Shown here: piece after piece, positions 52,256 through 60,130 of the stretch | Position numbering within the stretch: position 1 is the stretch's first letter | Layout of the letters: the number at the start of each line of letters is the position of its first letter | Assembly: GCF_006345825.1 (NCBI RefSeq) | Contig: NZ_VCIX01000083.1 | Location: forward strand, 1 to 64,000 | Length of the DNA: 64,000 bases | Direction: 5' to 3' | Origin: Paenibacillus paridis | GTDB taxonomy: Bacteria; Bacillota; Bacilli; Paenibacillales; Paenibacillaceae | Position numbers and translations under genes: made by a program | Notes under the pieces: generated by a model | Seen by the model: only the letters and a program-made list of their open reading frames with translations | Databases searched by the model: none | Told to the model about the DNA's origin: nothing

Positions 52256-52398
52256 TTCACGCTTAATTTTTCGCAAGAAAAAGCGGGGGAACCATCGCGA
52301 GCGATTGTCATCGTTTCGCAAGGGGTGAATCCAGGGATTTGTAACCCTGGTAGGGCATTCTCTCTAGCCCGAATCCGACAGCTAACCTCGTCAGCGAA
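52256..52398 (+). ncRNA. c-di-AMP riboswitch (ydaO/yuaA class) of the second paralogue
   Basis: The plus strand carries GCGGGGGAACCATC, AAGGGGTGAATCC, GGTAGGGCATTCTCTC and CCCGAATCCGACAGCTAACC. P1 may form between TTCACGCT (52256-52263) and AGCGAA (52393-52398). No terminator follows; the ribosome binding site AAGGAGA starts at 52401, directly after P1. Control by ligand-dependent masking of translation is therefore likely. Confidence 0.93.
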
Positions 52399-52416
52399 CA
52401 AAGGAGAGATTTATTT

Positions 52417-52842
52417 ATGTTGACAAATTGTGCAAGCCAAATGCAATATTTTGCAGAACAGACCCCTTCATTATCCGTCACTCGTATTGAGCTGTTTGTC
52501 ATCCCTGCTCTCGCCGTCGATGCTTCAGGTCATCGCGTATGTCTCCGTTTAACAAGCAATTTGGGAATTGGCTGGAGTGAGCTATTTGCCAGCGATACCG
52601 AGGATACGATTGACTTGGACAGATGGAGCGATCTCCTTCAAAGCTTTATCGGCAGCATCCCACTTCCACCTCTTGACCATTTTCAATACGACAAAACGGA
52701 TCAGGACGGCCGCATACTTGATTTATTCGCAACTGCCGCCTTGCAGGTCCTGGCACATTCCGCTGATTCGTCTTCGCACAAAACCAACCTTGAAGAGTCT
52801 GTTTTACGTCAACGTTCTGTCTCCTATGTCTCATTGGATTAA
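52417..52842 (+). CDS. Unknown protein, paralogue 2, under a c-di-AMP riboswitch
   Basis: This 141-aa protein shares its layout with the gene at 51769: SVTRIELFVIPALAVDASG, then RVCLRLTSNLGIGWSELF, a helical middle, and SVSYVSLD at the end. No signal peptide, membrane segment or known motif was seen. Direct control by a c-di-AMP riboswitch and position beside the kdp operon tie it to potassium or osmotic homeostasis (inference). AAGGAGA lies 9 nt before the ATG. A terminator follows at 52862-52897. Confidence 0.8.
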   Translation: MLTNCASQMQYFAEQTPSLSVTRIELFVIPALAVDASGHRVCLRLTSNLGIGWSELFASDTEDTIDLDRWSDLLQSFIGSIPLPPLDHFQYDKTDQDGRILDLFATAALQVLAHSADSSSHKTNLEESVLRQRSVSYVSLD

Positions 52843-52861
52843 TCGCATGACTACAAAAAAT

Positions 52862-52900
52862 AGACAGTCCAGAACAGTTAACCGCTCTGGGCTGTCTTAT
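52862..52900. terminator. Terminator after paralogue 2
   Basis: AGACAGTCCAGA (52862-52873) pairs, with one mismatch, with TCTGGGCTGTCT (52886-52897), then a T-rich stretch. Confidence 0.75.
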
Positions 52901-52967
52901 TTTGTTCGTTCCTTATGGCTCAAGCTTGAAAATATTGCGTCATGCTTGTTATGAGCACATGACTGGT

Positions 52968-53723
52968 TTATCTCACCAGCCAGCCGCCATCAACGGCCAG
53001 AATATGGCCATTCATATAATCGGAAGCTGCGGAAGCCAAAAATACCGCTGGACCGATCAAATCCTCGGACGTACCCCAGCGTCCTGCCGGAATGCGGCCC
53101 AAAATCTGAGCGCTGCGGACTGGATCCTCACGAAGGGCTTCCGTGTTGTCCGTACTCATGTAACCCGGTGCAATCGCATTGACCTGCAAGCCTTTGGCAG
53201 CCCATTCGCTCGCAAGCGCTTTGGTAAGCCCCGCTACCGCATGCTTGCTGGATGTATAGCCTGGCACATTAATGCCGCCTTGGAAAGATAGCATCGAAGC
53301 GATGTTAATGATTTTCCCCGAGCCTTGCTCAATCATATACTTACCCGCTAGCTGGGATAGGGCGAAGACGGAATTCAGGTTCACATCCAGCACCGCCTGC
53401 CAATCTTCATAGCTGTGGTCTGCGGCAGGAGTGCGGCGAATAATGCCCGCGTTATTGACCAAAATATCGATACGCCCCAGCTCATCAACGGTACGTTCAA
53501 CGATCCCAGCGAGCTTCGTACGATCCGATATGTCGGCTTGTATCGTCACCGCTTTGCGTCCTAGCTCCCTTACCGCGTTCGCCGCTTTGTCGGCAGGCGT
53601 ACTATTGGTAACGAGCACTACGTCAGCGCCCGCTTGCGCGAAGCCAAGAGCAATCGCCTCGCCTAGGCCGCGTCCTGCGCCCGTAACGATAGCTGTTTTT
53701 CCAGTCAAATCAAACAAACCCAT
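52968..53723 (-). CDS. kduD: 2-dehydro-3-deoxy-D-gluconate 5-dehydrogenase
   Basis: This 251-aa SDR enzyme acts late in pectin/uronate breakdown, forming 2-keto-3-deoxygluconate from its diketo precursor. MGLFDLTGKTAIVTGAGRGLG is typical of KduD, with NNAGIIRR, Ser in INIASMLSFQGG and YTSSK. The C-terminus AVDGGWLVR matches. It is the third gene of kduI-deoR-kduD, 4 bp after the regulator. Confidence 0.92.
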   Translation of the reverse strand: MGLFDLTGKTAIVTGAGRGLGEAIALGFAQAGADVVLVTNSTPADKAANAVRELGRKAVTIQADISDRTKLAGIVERTVDELGRIDILVNNAGIIRRTPAADHSYEDWQAVLDVNLNSVFALSQLAGKYMIEQGSGKIINIASMLSFQGGINVPGYTSSKHAVAGLTKALASEWAAKGLQVNAIAPGYMSTDNTEALREDPVRSAQILGRIPAGRWGTSEDLIGPAVFLASAASDYMNGHILAVDGGWLVR

Positions 53724-53727
53724 CAGT

Positions 53728-54522
53728 TCAAGTCCTCCCTCTTGTACGCTTCCCGCTCTCGGGAAGCACAGCCTTCATCATCCGTATCGAAAGCGCCTCG
53801 TATTTCGCTGCTACCTCTGGCAAAATCCCATCATCGGTAATGATGTAATCAATCTCGCTCAGCTCCGCAAACGTAATCAATGCGCCTTTATCGAATTTAC
53901 TATGGTCAGCCAAGCAATAAACGGTTTTGGCATTGTCCATATAAAGCTTCTTCAGCTTGGCGAGCTCCTCCGTGAAAATGGTCAGCCCATATTCCAAGTG
54001 AATGCCCGTCGTCGATAAAAACAGCTTATGAACATTCAGCCGTTTAATCCATTCCTGCGATTCGGCGCCGATCAGCAAGTTATTATGGCGGTAGCCGCCT
54101 GGGATCACGAGCCTTACCTGATCCTTCGCCGTAAGCTCCCGGATAATAAGCAAATCATTGGTTAGCACGGTCACGGGCATGTTAGGGAGCCTCTTCGCCA
54201 TTTCAAGCGTCGTGCTGCCTGCATCCAGCGCAATGATATCATTGGGCTCAATGCAGGAGAGCGCGAGCGAGGCAATGGCCGACTTCTCCTGTTGATGCTT
54301 GCTGTTTGGGAACTGCAGCGGGTAGAGGCTGTCCTCGCCCGCTTGTTCCGGAACAGCGCCTCCGTGCGTCCGTTTCAGAAGCCCTTTTTCCTCAAGCTTC
54401 TCCAAATCCTCACGAACTGTTTTTTCCGTAACGCCAAACTGCTCGCTCAGCTCGGATACTTTCACCGCGCCGAGCTGCTCTAATTTCTCGATAATTTTGC
54501 GATGCCGTTCAGCAGCAAGCAT
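53728..54522 (-). CDS. DeoR-family transcriptional repressor of the kdu operon
   Basis: This 264-aa regulator has the DeoR helix-turn-helix at about 6-57 (VSELSEQFGVTEKTVREDLE) and the DeoR sensor domain (DIIALDAGSTTLEMAKRL, LTNDLLIIREL, GLTIFTEELAKLKK, LADHSKFDKGA). The effector is probably a phosphorylated or keto-deoxy sugar from pectin. It lies between kduI and kduD. The inverted repeat at 55446-55481 is a good operator candidate. Confidence 0.9.
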   Translation of the reverse strand: MLAAERHRKIIEKLEQLGAVKVSELSEQFGVTEKTVREDLEKLEEKGLLKRTHGGAVPEQAGEDSLYPLQFPNSKHQQEKSAIASLALSCIEPNDIIALDAGSTTLEMAKRLPNMPVTVLTNDLLIIRELTAKDQVRLVIPGGYRHNNLLIGAESQEWIKRLNVHKLFLSTTGIHLEYGLTIFTEELAKLKKLYMDNAKTVYCLADHSKFDKGALITFAELSEIDYIITDDGILPEVAAKYEALSIRMMKAVLPESGKRTRGRT

Positions 54523-54547
54523 GGTGCACCTCCTGTAGCGAATACTC

Positions 54548-55378
54548 CTATTTTAGCTCGCTTGCAGGTACTGCGTCCATGTCTGTGAATGTATAGTTCT
54601 CGCCTGCCATCGACCAGCAGAACGTATAGTTGCTCGTGCCAACGCCGGAGTGGATCGACCACGGAGGCGAAATGATCGCTTGCTCATTCGCCACGACAAG
54701 ATGTCTCGTCTGCGAAGGCTCGCCCATCATATGGAATACGCGCGCATCATCATTCATATCAAAGTAAAGGTATGCCTCCATCCGGCGGTCATGCACATGA
54801 GATGGCATCGTATTCCAGACACTGCCCGTTTGCAGGCTAGTAACACCAAGCATCAACTGGCAGCTTTGAATGCCGTCTGCATGAATATATTTGTAGAGAA
54901 CGCGTTCATTGGACGTTTCTTGCGAGCCAAGATGAGTCGGATTTGCTTCTTCCATCGTCATCTTGCGGGTAGCGATTTCGGCATGTGCAAGGGCGGAACA
55001 GAAATACAATTTAGCCGGGTTTTCTTTGTCGGTACTCGACAACAGCACTTGGCGTTTGCCTTTGCCAACGTATAGCACTTCAAGCTTATTTAGCTCGTAC
55101 ACTTCGCCGTCAACGGAGATGGAGGCTGGTCCGCCGATATTCAAGAAACCGATTTCACGGCGCTCCAAGAAATATTCGGTTTTCAGCGTTGCCGCATCCT
55201 CCAGCTCAAGCGTTTCGTTTACAGGCAAAGCACCGCCAACGATCATGCGGTCGTAATGCGTATATGTCATTTTGAGTTGATCCTGTACGAACAGGCTCTC
55301 AATCAAAAACTCACTGCGTAGACGTTCCGTATCGTATTGCTTCACATCGGTTGGGTTTGTAGTGTGGCGTACTTCCAT
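54548..55378 (-). CDS. kduI: 5-dehydro-4-deoxy-D-glucuronate isomerase
   Basis: This 276-aa double-cupin isomerase converts 4-deoxy-5-keto-uronate to 2,5-diketo-3-deoxygluconate in pectin catabolism. MEVRHTTNPTDVKQYDTERL is the family start, and the zinc site lies in MPSHVHDRRMEAYLYF with a later Glu/His in IISPPWSIHSGVG. Length is normal. It opens the kdu operon. Confidence 0.96.
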   Translation of the reverse strand: MEVRHTTNPTDVKQYDTERLRSEFLIESLFVQDQLKMTYTHYDRMIVGGALPVNETLELEDAATLKTEYFLERREIGFLNIGGPASISVDGEVYELNKLEVLYVGKGKRQVLLSSTDKENPAKLYFCSALAHAEIATRKMTMEEANPTHLGSQETSNERVLYKYIHADGIQSCQLMLGVTSLQTGSVWNTMPSHVHDRRMEAYLYFDMNDDARVFHMMGEPSQTRHLVVANEQAIISPPWSIHSGVGTSNYTFCWSMAGENYTFTDMDAVPASELK

Positions 55379-55445
55379 GGTTTATAAGCCTCCTAATAGT
55401 TTTATTGCCTATGCCTGACTCGCAAGCACAAGCCATCGTTTGATA

Positions 55446-55481
55446 ATGTTCGTTTTTATAATAACACACATTTACGAACAT
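55446..55481 (-). promoter_or_regulatory. Inverted-repeat operator over the kduI promoter
   Basis: A perfect 8-bp inverted repeat ATGTTCGT (55446-55453) / ACGAACAT (55474-55481) is separated by 20 bp. A minus-strand -10 (TTATAA) lies inside it, with a weak TTTATG -35 overlapping the outer arm. A bound DeoR repressor would cover the promoter. Confidence 0.6.
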
Positions 55482-55558
55482 AAACAGTACCTTTTATGAA
55501 ACCTTCTATTTTTGAAATCAGCAACGAGAATTCGCTGCCTTCTATAGCTTTAAACGCC

Positions 55559-55585
55559 AAAAAGAGGAGATTTAATCTCCTCTTT
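55559..55585 (-). terminator. Terminator after the 91-aa gene
   Basis: AAAGAGGAGAT (55561-55571) pairs with ATCTCCTCTTT (55575-55585) and is followed on the minus strand by a T run. Confidence 0.85.
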
Positions 55586-55605
55586 CTTGCGAAACTATAT
55601 TTCAT

Positions 55606-55881
55606 TTACCAAGTGATCCAGCCGCCTGTATGTTGATAATCATACAGCAAATCATATTGCTCAAGGCGCATCAGCTGCTTCATGCGCGTTCGATACAAAC
55701 GATTTCCGTCCCTTTTTACTTCGGTGCATTCTTTGTCGTAATGTACGCTTTTGATCCCTTTGCGGTATTCCCTTGTTTTGCTTCTTCTTGGGTCCTTATG
55801 CTGCTTGGCTTTAATCTGAAGCTTAGAAACTATTTGCTCATTTTCCCACAAAGCAATCTCTTCTACTGCAAACATCTTCAT
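55606..55881 (-). CDS. Small uncharacterised basic protein (91 aa)
   Basis: This 91-aa lysine/arginine-rich protein (MKMFAVEEIALWENEQIVSK; HYDKECTEVKRDGNRLYRTR) has no signal or membrane segment and no family I recognise. CGGGG lies near the start, favouring the ATG at 55881 or the one two codons later. A strong terminator follows at once, which supports it being a real gene. Confidence 0.6.
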   Translation of the reverse strand: MKMFAVEEIALWENEQIVSKLQIKAKQHKDPRRSKTREYRKGIKSVHYDKECTEVKRDGNRLYRTRMKQLMRLEQYDLLYDYQHTGGWITW

Positions 55882-56007
55882 CCCCGTTGTATCGGGTTAG
55901 ATTATGGCGCTTGGCCATGAATACCAATACAACTAATAGAAGAAGACCTTAGGATTGAACATCTCCATCACCTCGAAGTATGTCAGTATGTCAGTATGTG
56001 CTCGATA

Positions 56008-56277
56008 TTAACAAGACATCTTATTGTGCTGCTGACATTCAGTTCTTTCCTTAAAACCATCGACAAGAAGAACAGCTTCGTCAATAAAATTGGCAGCTCC
56101 CTCCACGGTTTGCATCGCCCGTTTGAAAGAACTAGATAGAACAAGATCAATGTGATGTTCCTTAAGCAGGTCTGTCACTCTTTTTGCATCATTGCAACCA
56201 TGCTCGGATAATGGCCGATTGACCTCATCTGGCGTATATACGGAATGGGCATGCCGCACAAAATAGAGATTGGTCAT
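56008..56277 (-). pseudogene. Truncated histidine phosphatase (phosphoglycerate mutase-like)
   Basis: The frame starts like a normal histidine phosphatase: MTNLYFVRHAHSVYTPDEVN with the catalytic RHAH motif, then LVLSSSFKRAMQTVEGAA. After VDGFKER the sequence loses family character (TECQQHNKMSC) and stops at 89 aa; full proteins are about 180-200 aa and need a second His-Glu region. No continuation was seen in the 125 bp downstream in any frame. A C-terminal deletion is likely, so activity is doubtful. Confidence 0.7.
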
Positions 56278-56296
56278 TCGTTTTCCTTGCTCCTTT

Positions 56297-56860
56297 TCAT
56301 TCCACCGTAATGGTAGCGTACACGGAGCCATTGTAATGGCTGTCCACTACCGACTCATCCAACGAGAAATTGCTGTTCGCAGCAATGAGGTAGGTTCCCT
56401 TCGGCAGCAGCAAATCCCTCTCCCCATAAAATGATTTCCAATAGCTAGCCTTTAGATCGTCACTGGCATAACCACCGCTTTTTTGGAACGGAATTTGATG
56501 TTTTTCACCCTTTATATAAGTCGTTGGGGCAAGCTCCGTTGTACTTGCGCCTTCCATTTCAAACTGCTTGCCATCCGTGATATAAAATACGATTTTCGCT
56601 TGAGGCCCCCAAACCGTTATCGAAGATTCGTCGCCGATATAAGTTATGCTTGCGGAATAGACGATCGGCTCTCCCTCCTCAAAGGTAGTCTTATCCAGAT
56701 GAACGCTCATTTCAAAAAGCTCATCTTTATGCTGCAGTTTAGGTGCCGCCATTTTCCCCATAAGTATAGGGTCCATTGCCTTTTCCTCATTATTTCCGCT
56801 GCCCTTGCTGCTGCATGAGGTTAGAATGATGATCATGACCAGTAAAACAATCCGTTTCAT
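56297..56860 (-). CDS. Uncharacterised lipoprotein (187 aa)
   Basis: Signal peptide and lipobox are clear (MKRIVLLVMIIILTSCSS, Cys 16). The mature part is a beta-rich domain (VHLDKTTFEEGEPIVYSASI, then ITVWGPQAKIVFYITDG, and YGSVYATITVE-like end), similar in style to intracellular proteinase inhibitor/BsuPI or DUF-type Ig folds. AGGAGG lies 4-5 nt before ATG 56860. Function unknown; it ends 19 bp before the truncated phosphatase. Confidence 0.75.
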   Translation of the reverse strand: MKRIVLLVMIIILTSCSSKGSGNNEEKAMDPILMGKMAAPKLQHKDELFEMSVHLDKTTFEEGEPIVYSASITYIGDESSITVWGPQAKIVFYITDGKQFEMEGASTTELAPTTYIKGEKHQIPFQKSGGYASDDLKASYWKSFYGERDLLLPKGTYLIAANSNFSLDESVVDSHYNGSVYATITVE

Positions 56861-56950
56861 GATACCTCCTATTATGCGTAATATTTCCATTATGAACTTC
56901 CAAACGCATAAAAGAGAGGAAAGGTTTCACGCAAGCTTGTATAACCTTAT

Positions 56951-57868
56951 TCATACCTTGTACTTTAGGGCCAACTTCCGAATATGCAGCTGCAGCTCCT
57001 CTATGACGTCCGGAGGTTCGATGACCGTAACATAGCTGCTATAGCTAAGAATGCTCCGAATCGCATTCTCCATGGATGAATAAAAAGTGATGACCGTTAT
57101 AGTTCCGTCTGCATTCGCCACAACCTCGTCACTTCCGAATTCATCCCTTACTCTCGTCTTTAACTCCTGATCGAACAGCAATTCTGCCCTCACTCTGGAA
57201 AAAATGGCTATCCCCATGAACTGCTGCTCCACATCCTGCAGCGAATAATTGCGACGGCTGAATCGCTCTGGCATGGTCCTAATCTGCAGCATACGAGAAA
57301 GACGAAATACTCTAATGTCGGAACGCATTAGGCAATACCCATACAAATACCAGACATAGCCTTTTAGAAAAAGCCCCATCGGTTCAATCGTCCGCTCGGT
57401 TTCCGTTCCTTTATTGTCCAAGTAATCGATTTGGACAAGCTGGCAATCTTTAATCGCTTGGTGGATCAGAACAATTTTCTGTTTATCGTTCGGGGTCGGT
57501 GTCAAATCAAAATCCACATTCATTTGGTCAGCTCTTGCCTGATTCGGCATGATTGCCCCAATTCTCTCAAGCAGACCATCAAAGTCAGTGCTGTCCGTAA
57601 CGGAACGGACACCCCGCAGGGCAGAGAAAATAGAAGAAAAATCATCGAGCGACAGAATTTGCTTGTCAATGCGGTACCCTGACATAATCTCATAGCCGCC
57701 ATCCGAGCCGGGAAAGGAAACAATTGGAATGCCTGCTTGATTAATCGATTCCATATCCCGGTATATTGTACGCAAAGAGACCTCGAAGCGCTCGGCAAGC
57801 GATGTCGCGCTGACCCGGGTTTGATTAAGCAAAGTCATCGTTATTGCGAGCAGTCGGTCCAGCTTCAT
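56951..57868 (-). CDS. YafY/DeoR-like regulator with WYL domain
   Basis: This 305-aa regulator has an N-terminal HTH_11 domain (MKLDRLLAITMTLLNQTRVS, then LAERFEVSLRTIYRDMESIN) and a C-terminal WYL ligand-sensing domain, here with the LKGYVWYLYGYCLMRSDIRV segment and RLSRMLQI. The WYL domain often binds nucleic acid or nucleotides. ATG 57868 has AAGGAG 9 nt upstream. Target unknown. Confidence 0.88.
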   Translation of the reverse strand: MKLDRLLAITMTLLNQTRVSATSLAERFEVSLRTIYRDMESINQAGIPIVSFPGSDGGYEIMSGYRIDKQILSLDDFSSIFSALRGVRSVTDSTDFDGLLERIGAIMPNQARADQMNVDFDLTPTPNDKQKIVLIHQAIKDCQLVQIDYLDNKGTETERTIEPMGLFLKGYVWYLYGYCLMRSDIRVFRLSRMLQIRTMPERFSRRNYSLQDVEQQFMGIAIFSRVRAELLFDQELKTRVRDEFGSDEVVANADGTITVITFYSSMENAIRSILSYSSYVTVIEPPDVIEELQLHIRKLALKYKV

Positions 57869-57957
57869 TCGAGGTTTCTCCTTCGTCAATCCGATTTATG
57901 GCTTTTTCAGCTAATCATTCATTCTGCATCTGGCTGCCGATCCCCTTCTTCATTCTT

Positions 57958-58428
57958 TTATTTCAAATAAGACAATACATGCTCTTTCATCTGTTTCTTT
58001 TCTTCCTCTGACAATGAAATCGAATGAGCGCCTTCATCATGCCCATCGGGAATCAGTATGGTCGAAGGAGATTTGAGCTCTTTTTTGCGGCTACCACCAT
58101 CATCGTGCATCGTGACACTGGACTTGCTACCGCTAGAATGCTTAAATTCGGACTTTATAAAATTCCCTTGCAAATCATAGGAATCTTCAATCGTTTTCAC
58201 ATCGGACTTGATATAGCCTTTTCCTTGTACGATATTAGAAATAGCATTTACCTTCATATAGCCTGTTATCACAAATATGCCCTCTTCATTTTCCTCATCC
58301 GTCACAGTCGTAAAAGCTTCAATGTGTTCCACTTTCTTAGACGCGCTGCACCCACTTATCAATATAAAAGCAAGTCCTAGCACAATGAATGGCAATATTG
58401 CCGCTAATCGAAACAGACTTCTTTTCAT
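57958..58428 (-). CDS. Uncharacterised lipoprotein (156 aa)
   Basis: A lipobox follows a long hydrophobic segment (FIVLGLAFILISGCSAS, Cys 27). The mature part is small and polar with a predicted beta strand series (FVITGYMKVNAISNIVQGKG) and a charged C-terminus. No family recognised. It forms a run of lipoprotein genes with the neighbours at 56297 and 58507. Confidence 0.7.
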   Translation of the reverse strand: MKRSLFRLAAILPFIVLGLAFILISGCSASKKVEHIEAFTTVTDEENEEGIFVITGYMKVNAISNIVQGKGYIKSDVKTIEDSYDLQGNFIKSEFKHSSGSKSSVTMHDDGGSRKKELKSPSTILIPDGHDEGAHSISLSEEEKKQMKEHVLSYLK

Positions 58429-58506
58429 ATTTATAGCTTCGCTCCTTTACAGAGGTTTGGTTGCAAAAGGCAGATCAACTTGGCTTGTGCCCGCTTCTCC
58501 TCATAA

Positions 58507-59334
58507 TTAGGGAATAAGCAAACTAAAGGTAGGGTTTTCGAGCTCACTGCCCACGCAACCGGTTAATCGATACTCTTTGCCTTTATTCGTTTTTTTCTTT
58601 GTTATTGCACTGCAAGCAGATGTCGGCTTGATTGGGCTGCCATACGCATCATGCGTATTATCAAACGTATATTCAATTTGGTTTCCGTCAAACAGCAAGT
58701 CATAAAATATGGGCCCTCCTTCAAAAGTATAGGAAGTAATATGAAGGGTATCCGCTATTCCTTCTTTTACGTTGTCGACGAAAGAATGCCACTTGTTCAG
58801 ATTGCTCCATTTCCCCATCAATTGCACAACATTCCCGTTTTGATTGGCCAATTCCTCGTCGTAATAAAGGCCCCAAATCATTTTTTTGAGCGTTTCTGTC
58901 GCGGCAGCAGTTAGCCGGTATCCGGTACCCGTATCGTCTACCTCGGTATACATGCCTGTCTCCATTCTCGGTTGAAGCCACAAATGAACAGAACGCTCCA
59001 CTCCATTGCGATTTACGACAATGTCATAATCTGGTCTTCTGACATCAAGAATGCCCATGATTCGGCTTGCGTTGCGAAACGCATCTTCAAAAACGCGGAC
59101 ATCTTCCGCCTGCTCAAAAATGCCATAAACATCGGTATTCACATGGCCAAATTGCATCGACCTGCTTACCGTCACCTGCGCCGCCGCAGCCTTCTCCCCA
59201 GCCTCAATAGCATGCACCAGCTTCTCACTGCTATTAGTTGGAACAATCGTCTGCTCAGAAATGGACATACAGCCCGTAATAGCTGCCGTGCTTGCGAGCA
59301 TGACGATAGCAAACTTCATTTTCGCCCAAAACAT
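58507..59334 (-). CDS. DUF4362-like lipoprotein
   Basis: This 276-aa lipoprotein has the lipobox ASTAAITGCMS. Its body resembles the Bacillales DUF4362 family (NTDVYGIFEQAEDVRVFEDA, then a C-terminal LLFDGNQIEYTFDNTHDAYG segment). Function unknown. The assigned ATG has GGGGTGAT 7 nt upstream, but the likely promoter is so close that this site may lie at the transcript 5' end. Confidence 0.7.
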   Translation of the reverse strand: MFWAKMKFAIVMLASTAAITGCMSISEQTIVPTNSSEKLVHAIEAGEKAAAAQVTVSRSMQFGHVNTDVYGIFEQAEDVRVFEDAFRNASRIMGILDVRRPDYDIVVNRNGVERSVHLWLQPRMETGMYTEVDDTGTGYRLTAAATETLKKMIWGLYYDEELANQNGNVVQLMGKWSNLNKWHSFVDNVKEGIADTLHITSYTFEGGPIFYDLLFDGNQIEYTFDNTHDAYGSPIKPTSACSAITKKKTNKGKEYRLTGCVGSELENPTFSLLIP

Positions 59335-59346
59335 GCTATCACCCCA

Positions 59347-59374
59347 ATTATACAAACGTTTACAAAATTGTAAA
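59347..59374 (-). promoter_or_regulatory. Promoter with overlapping palindrome, DUF4362-like gene
   Basis: On the minus strand TTTACA (59369-59374) and TATAAT (59347-59352) are 16 bp apart. The -35 lies in the inverted repeat TTTACAA-N2-TTGTAAA (59359-59374), a good operator candidate. The predicted start of transcription is only about 6 bp from the start codon. Confidence 0.6.
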
Positions 59375-59412
59375 AGTTGCATCTTCGACTTAGGTGGTAA
59401 TCTAGCTCGTGT

Positions 59413-59524
59413 GCAGCTTTTAGCTTGGAGTGTTAGATCCGTGAGCAGCTTTTAGCCTGGAGTGCTAGATCCGTGAGCAGCTTTTAGCCTGGAGTGCTAG
59501 ATCCGTGAGCAGCTTTTAGCTAGG
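59413..59524. repeat. Tandem 32-bp repeat, about 3.5 copies
   Basis: A unit containing GCAGCTTTTAGCCTGGAGTG and CTAGATCCGTGA repeats at 59413, 59445, 59477 and 59509 with 32-bp steps and few differences. It is non-coding, in the gap between the DUF4362-like gene and the xylan genes. Confidence 0.9.
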
Positions 59525-59608
59525 CAACGCTCTCGCTTCTTAAGATAACTCTTTGCGATATTAGAGCCACTCGACTTGGCATCCTTGCTTTACTTACATC
59601 GTGCAATA

Positions 59609-59660
59609 AAAAAAAGCTATTTCAACTTCACCTCGCTTGGTGAGTTAGAAATAGCTTTTT
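59609..59660. terminator. Hairpin with A/T tracts (terminator-like)
   Basis: AAAAAGCTATTTC (59611-59623) pairs with GAAATAGCTTTTT (59648-59660) and the stem continues inward through CACC/GGTG. It may end the xylan transcript some 470 bp downstream of the alpha-glucuronidase gene. Confidence 0.65.
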
Positions 59661-59810
59661 GGAAAGTTAGAATCGCCTTCGCTGGCTCTTCACTTGCTTG
59701 GACTTATTTCCTTTGCGCGAGTGAGGCACATCTACCCACATGCAATGGTCGATCCTCGTTTCGCATCAGAAGCTTGAATACATTTCTCTAATCCAAAGCC
59801 ACTTGCCGCT

Positions 59811-60080
59811 CATTTGGAGCAACTCAGCCAGAATAGGTCTATTTTTTAGACCTATTCCTTCCATTTCAGCTGTTTCCGCTAATATAGATCTATAAATTAG
59901 ATCTATTTCTCAAAACCGCCGCCATACACTGCCCATTTGGGGCAACTCAGCCAAAATAGGTCTATTTTTTAGACCTATTCCTTCCATTTCGGCTGTTTCC
60001 GCTAAAATAGATCTATAAATTAGATCTATTTCTCAAAAACGCAGCCATACACTGCCCATTTGGGGCAACTCAGCCGGATT
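59811..60080. repeat. Palindrome cluster D: 123-bp duplication with four hairpins
   Basis: A 123-bp unit beginning CATTTGG(A/G)GCAACTCAGCC starts at 59811 and 59934, with a third partial start at 60057. Each unit contains two perfect palindromes: AATAGGTCTA-N5-TAGACCTATT (59832-59856, 59955-59979) and ATAGATCTA-N5-TAGATCTAT (59884-59906, 60007-60029). Centre spacings are 51, 72 and 51 bp, similar in geometry to clusters B and C but unrelated in core sequence. Confidence 0.9.
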
Positions 60081-60130
60081 AGATCAACAATTCGTTCAAG
60101 TTCCCCCGCTTTACTGCCAACGCCCCGCCA

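Noticed and set aside
59576-59791. A 71-codon plus-strand frame
   Set aside because: It runs through a terminator-like hairpin, has no binding site and no recognisable sequence.
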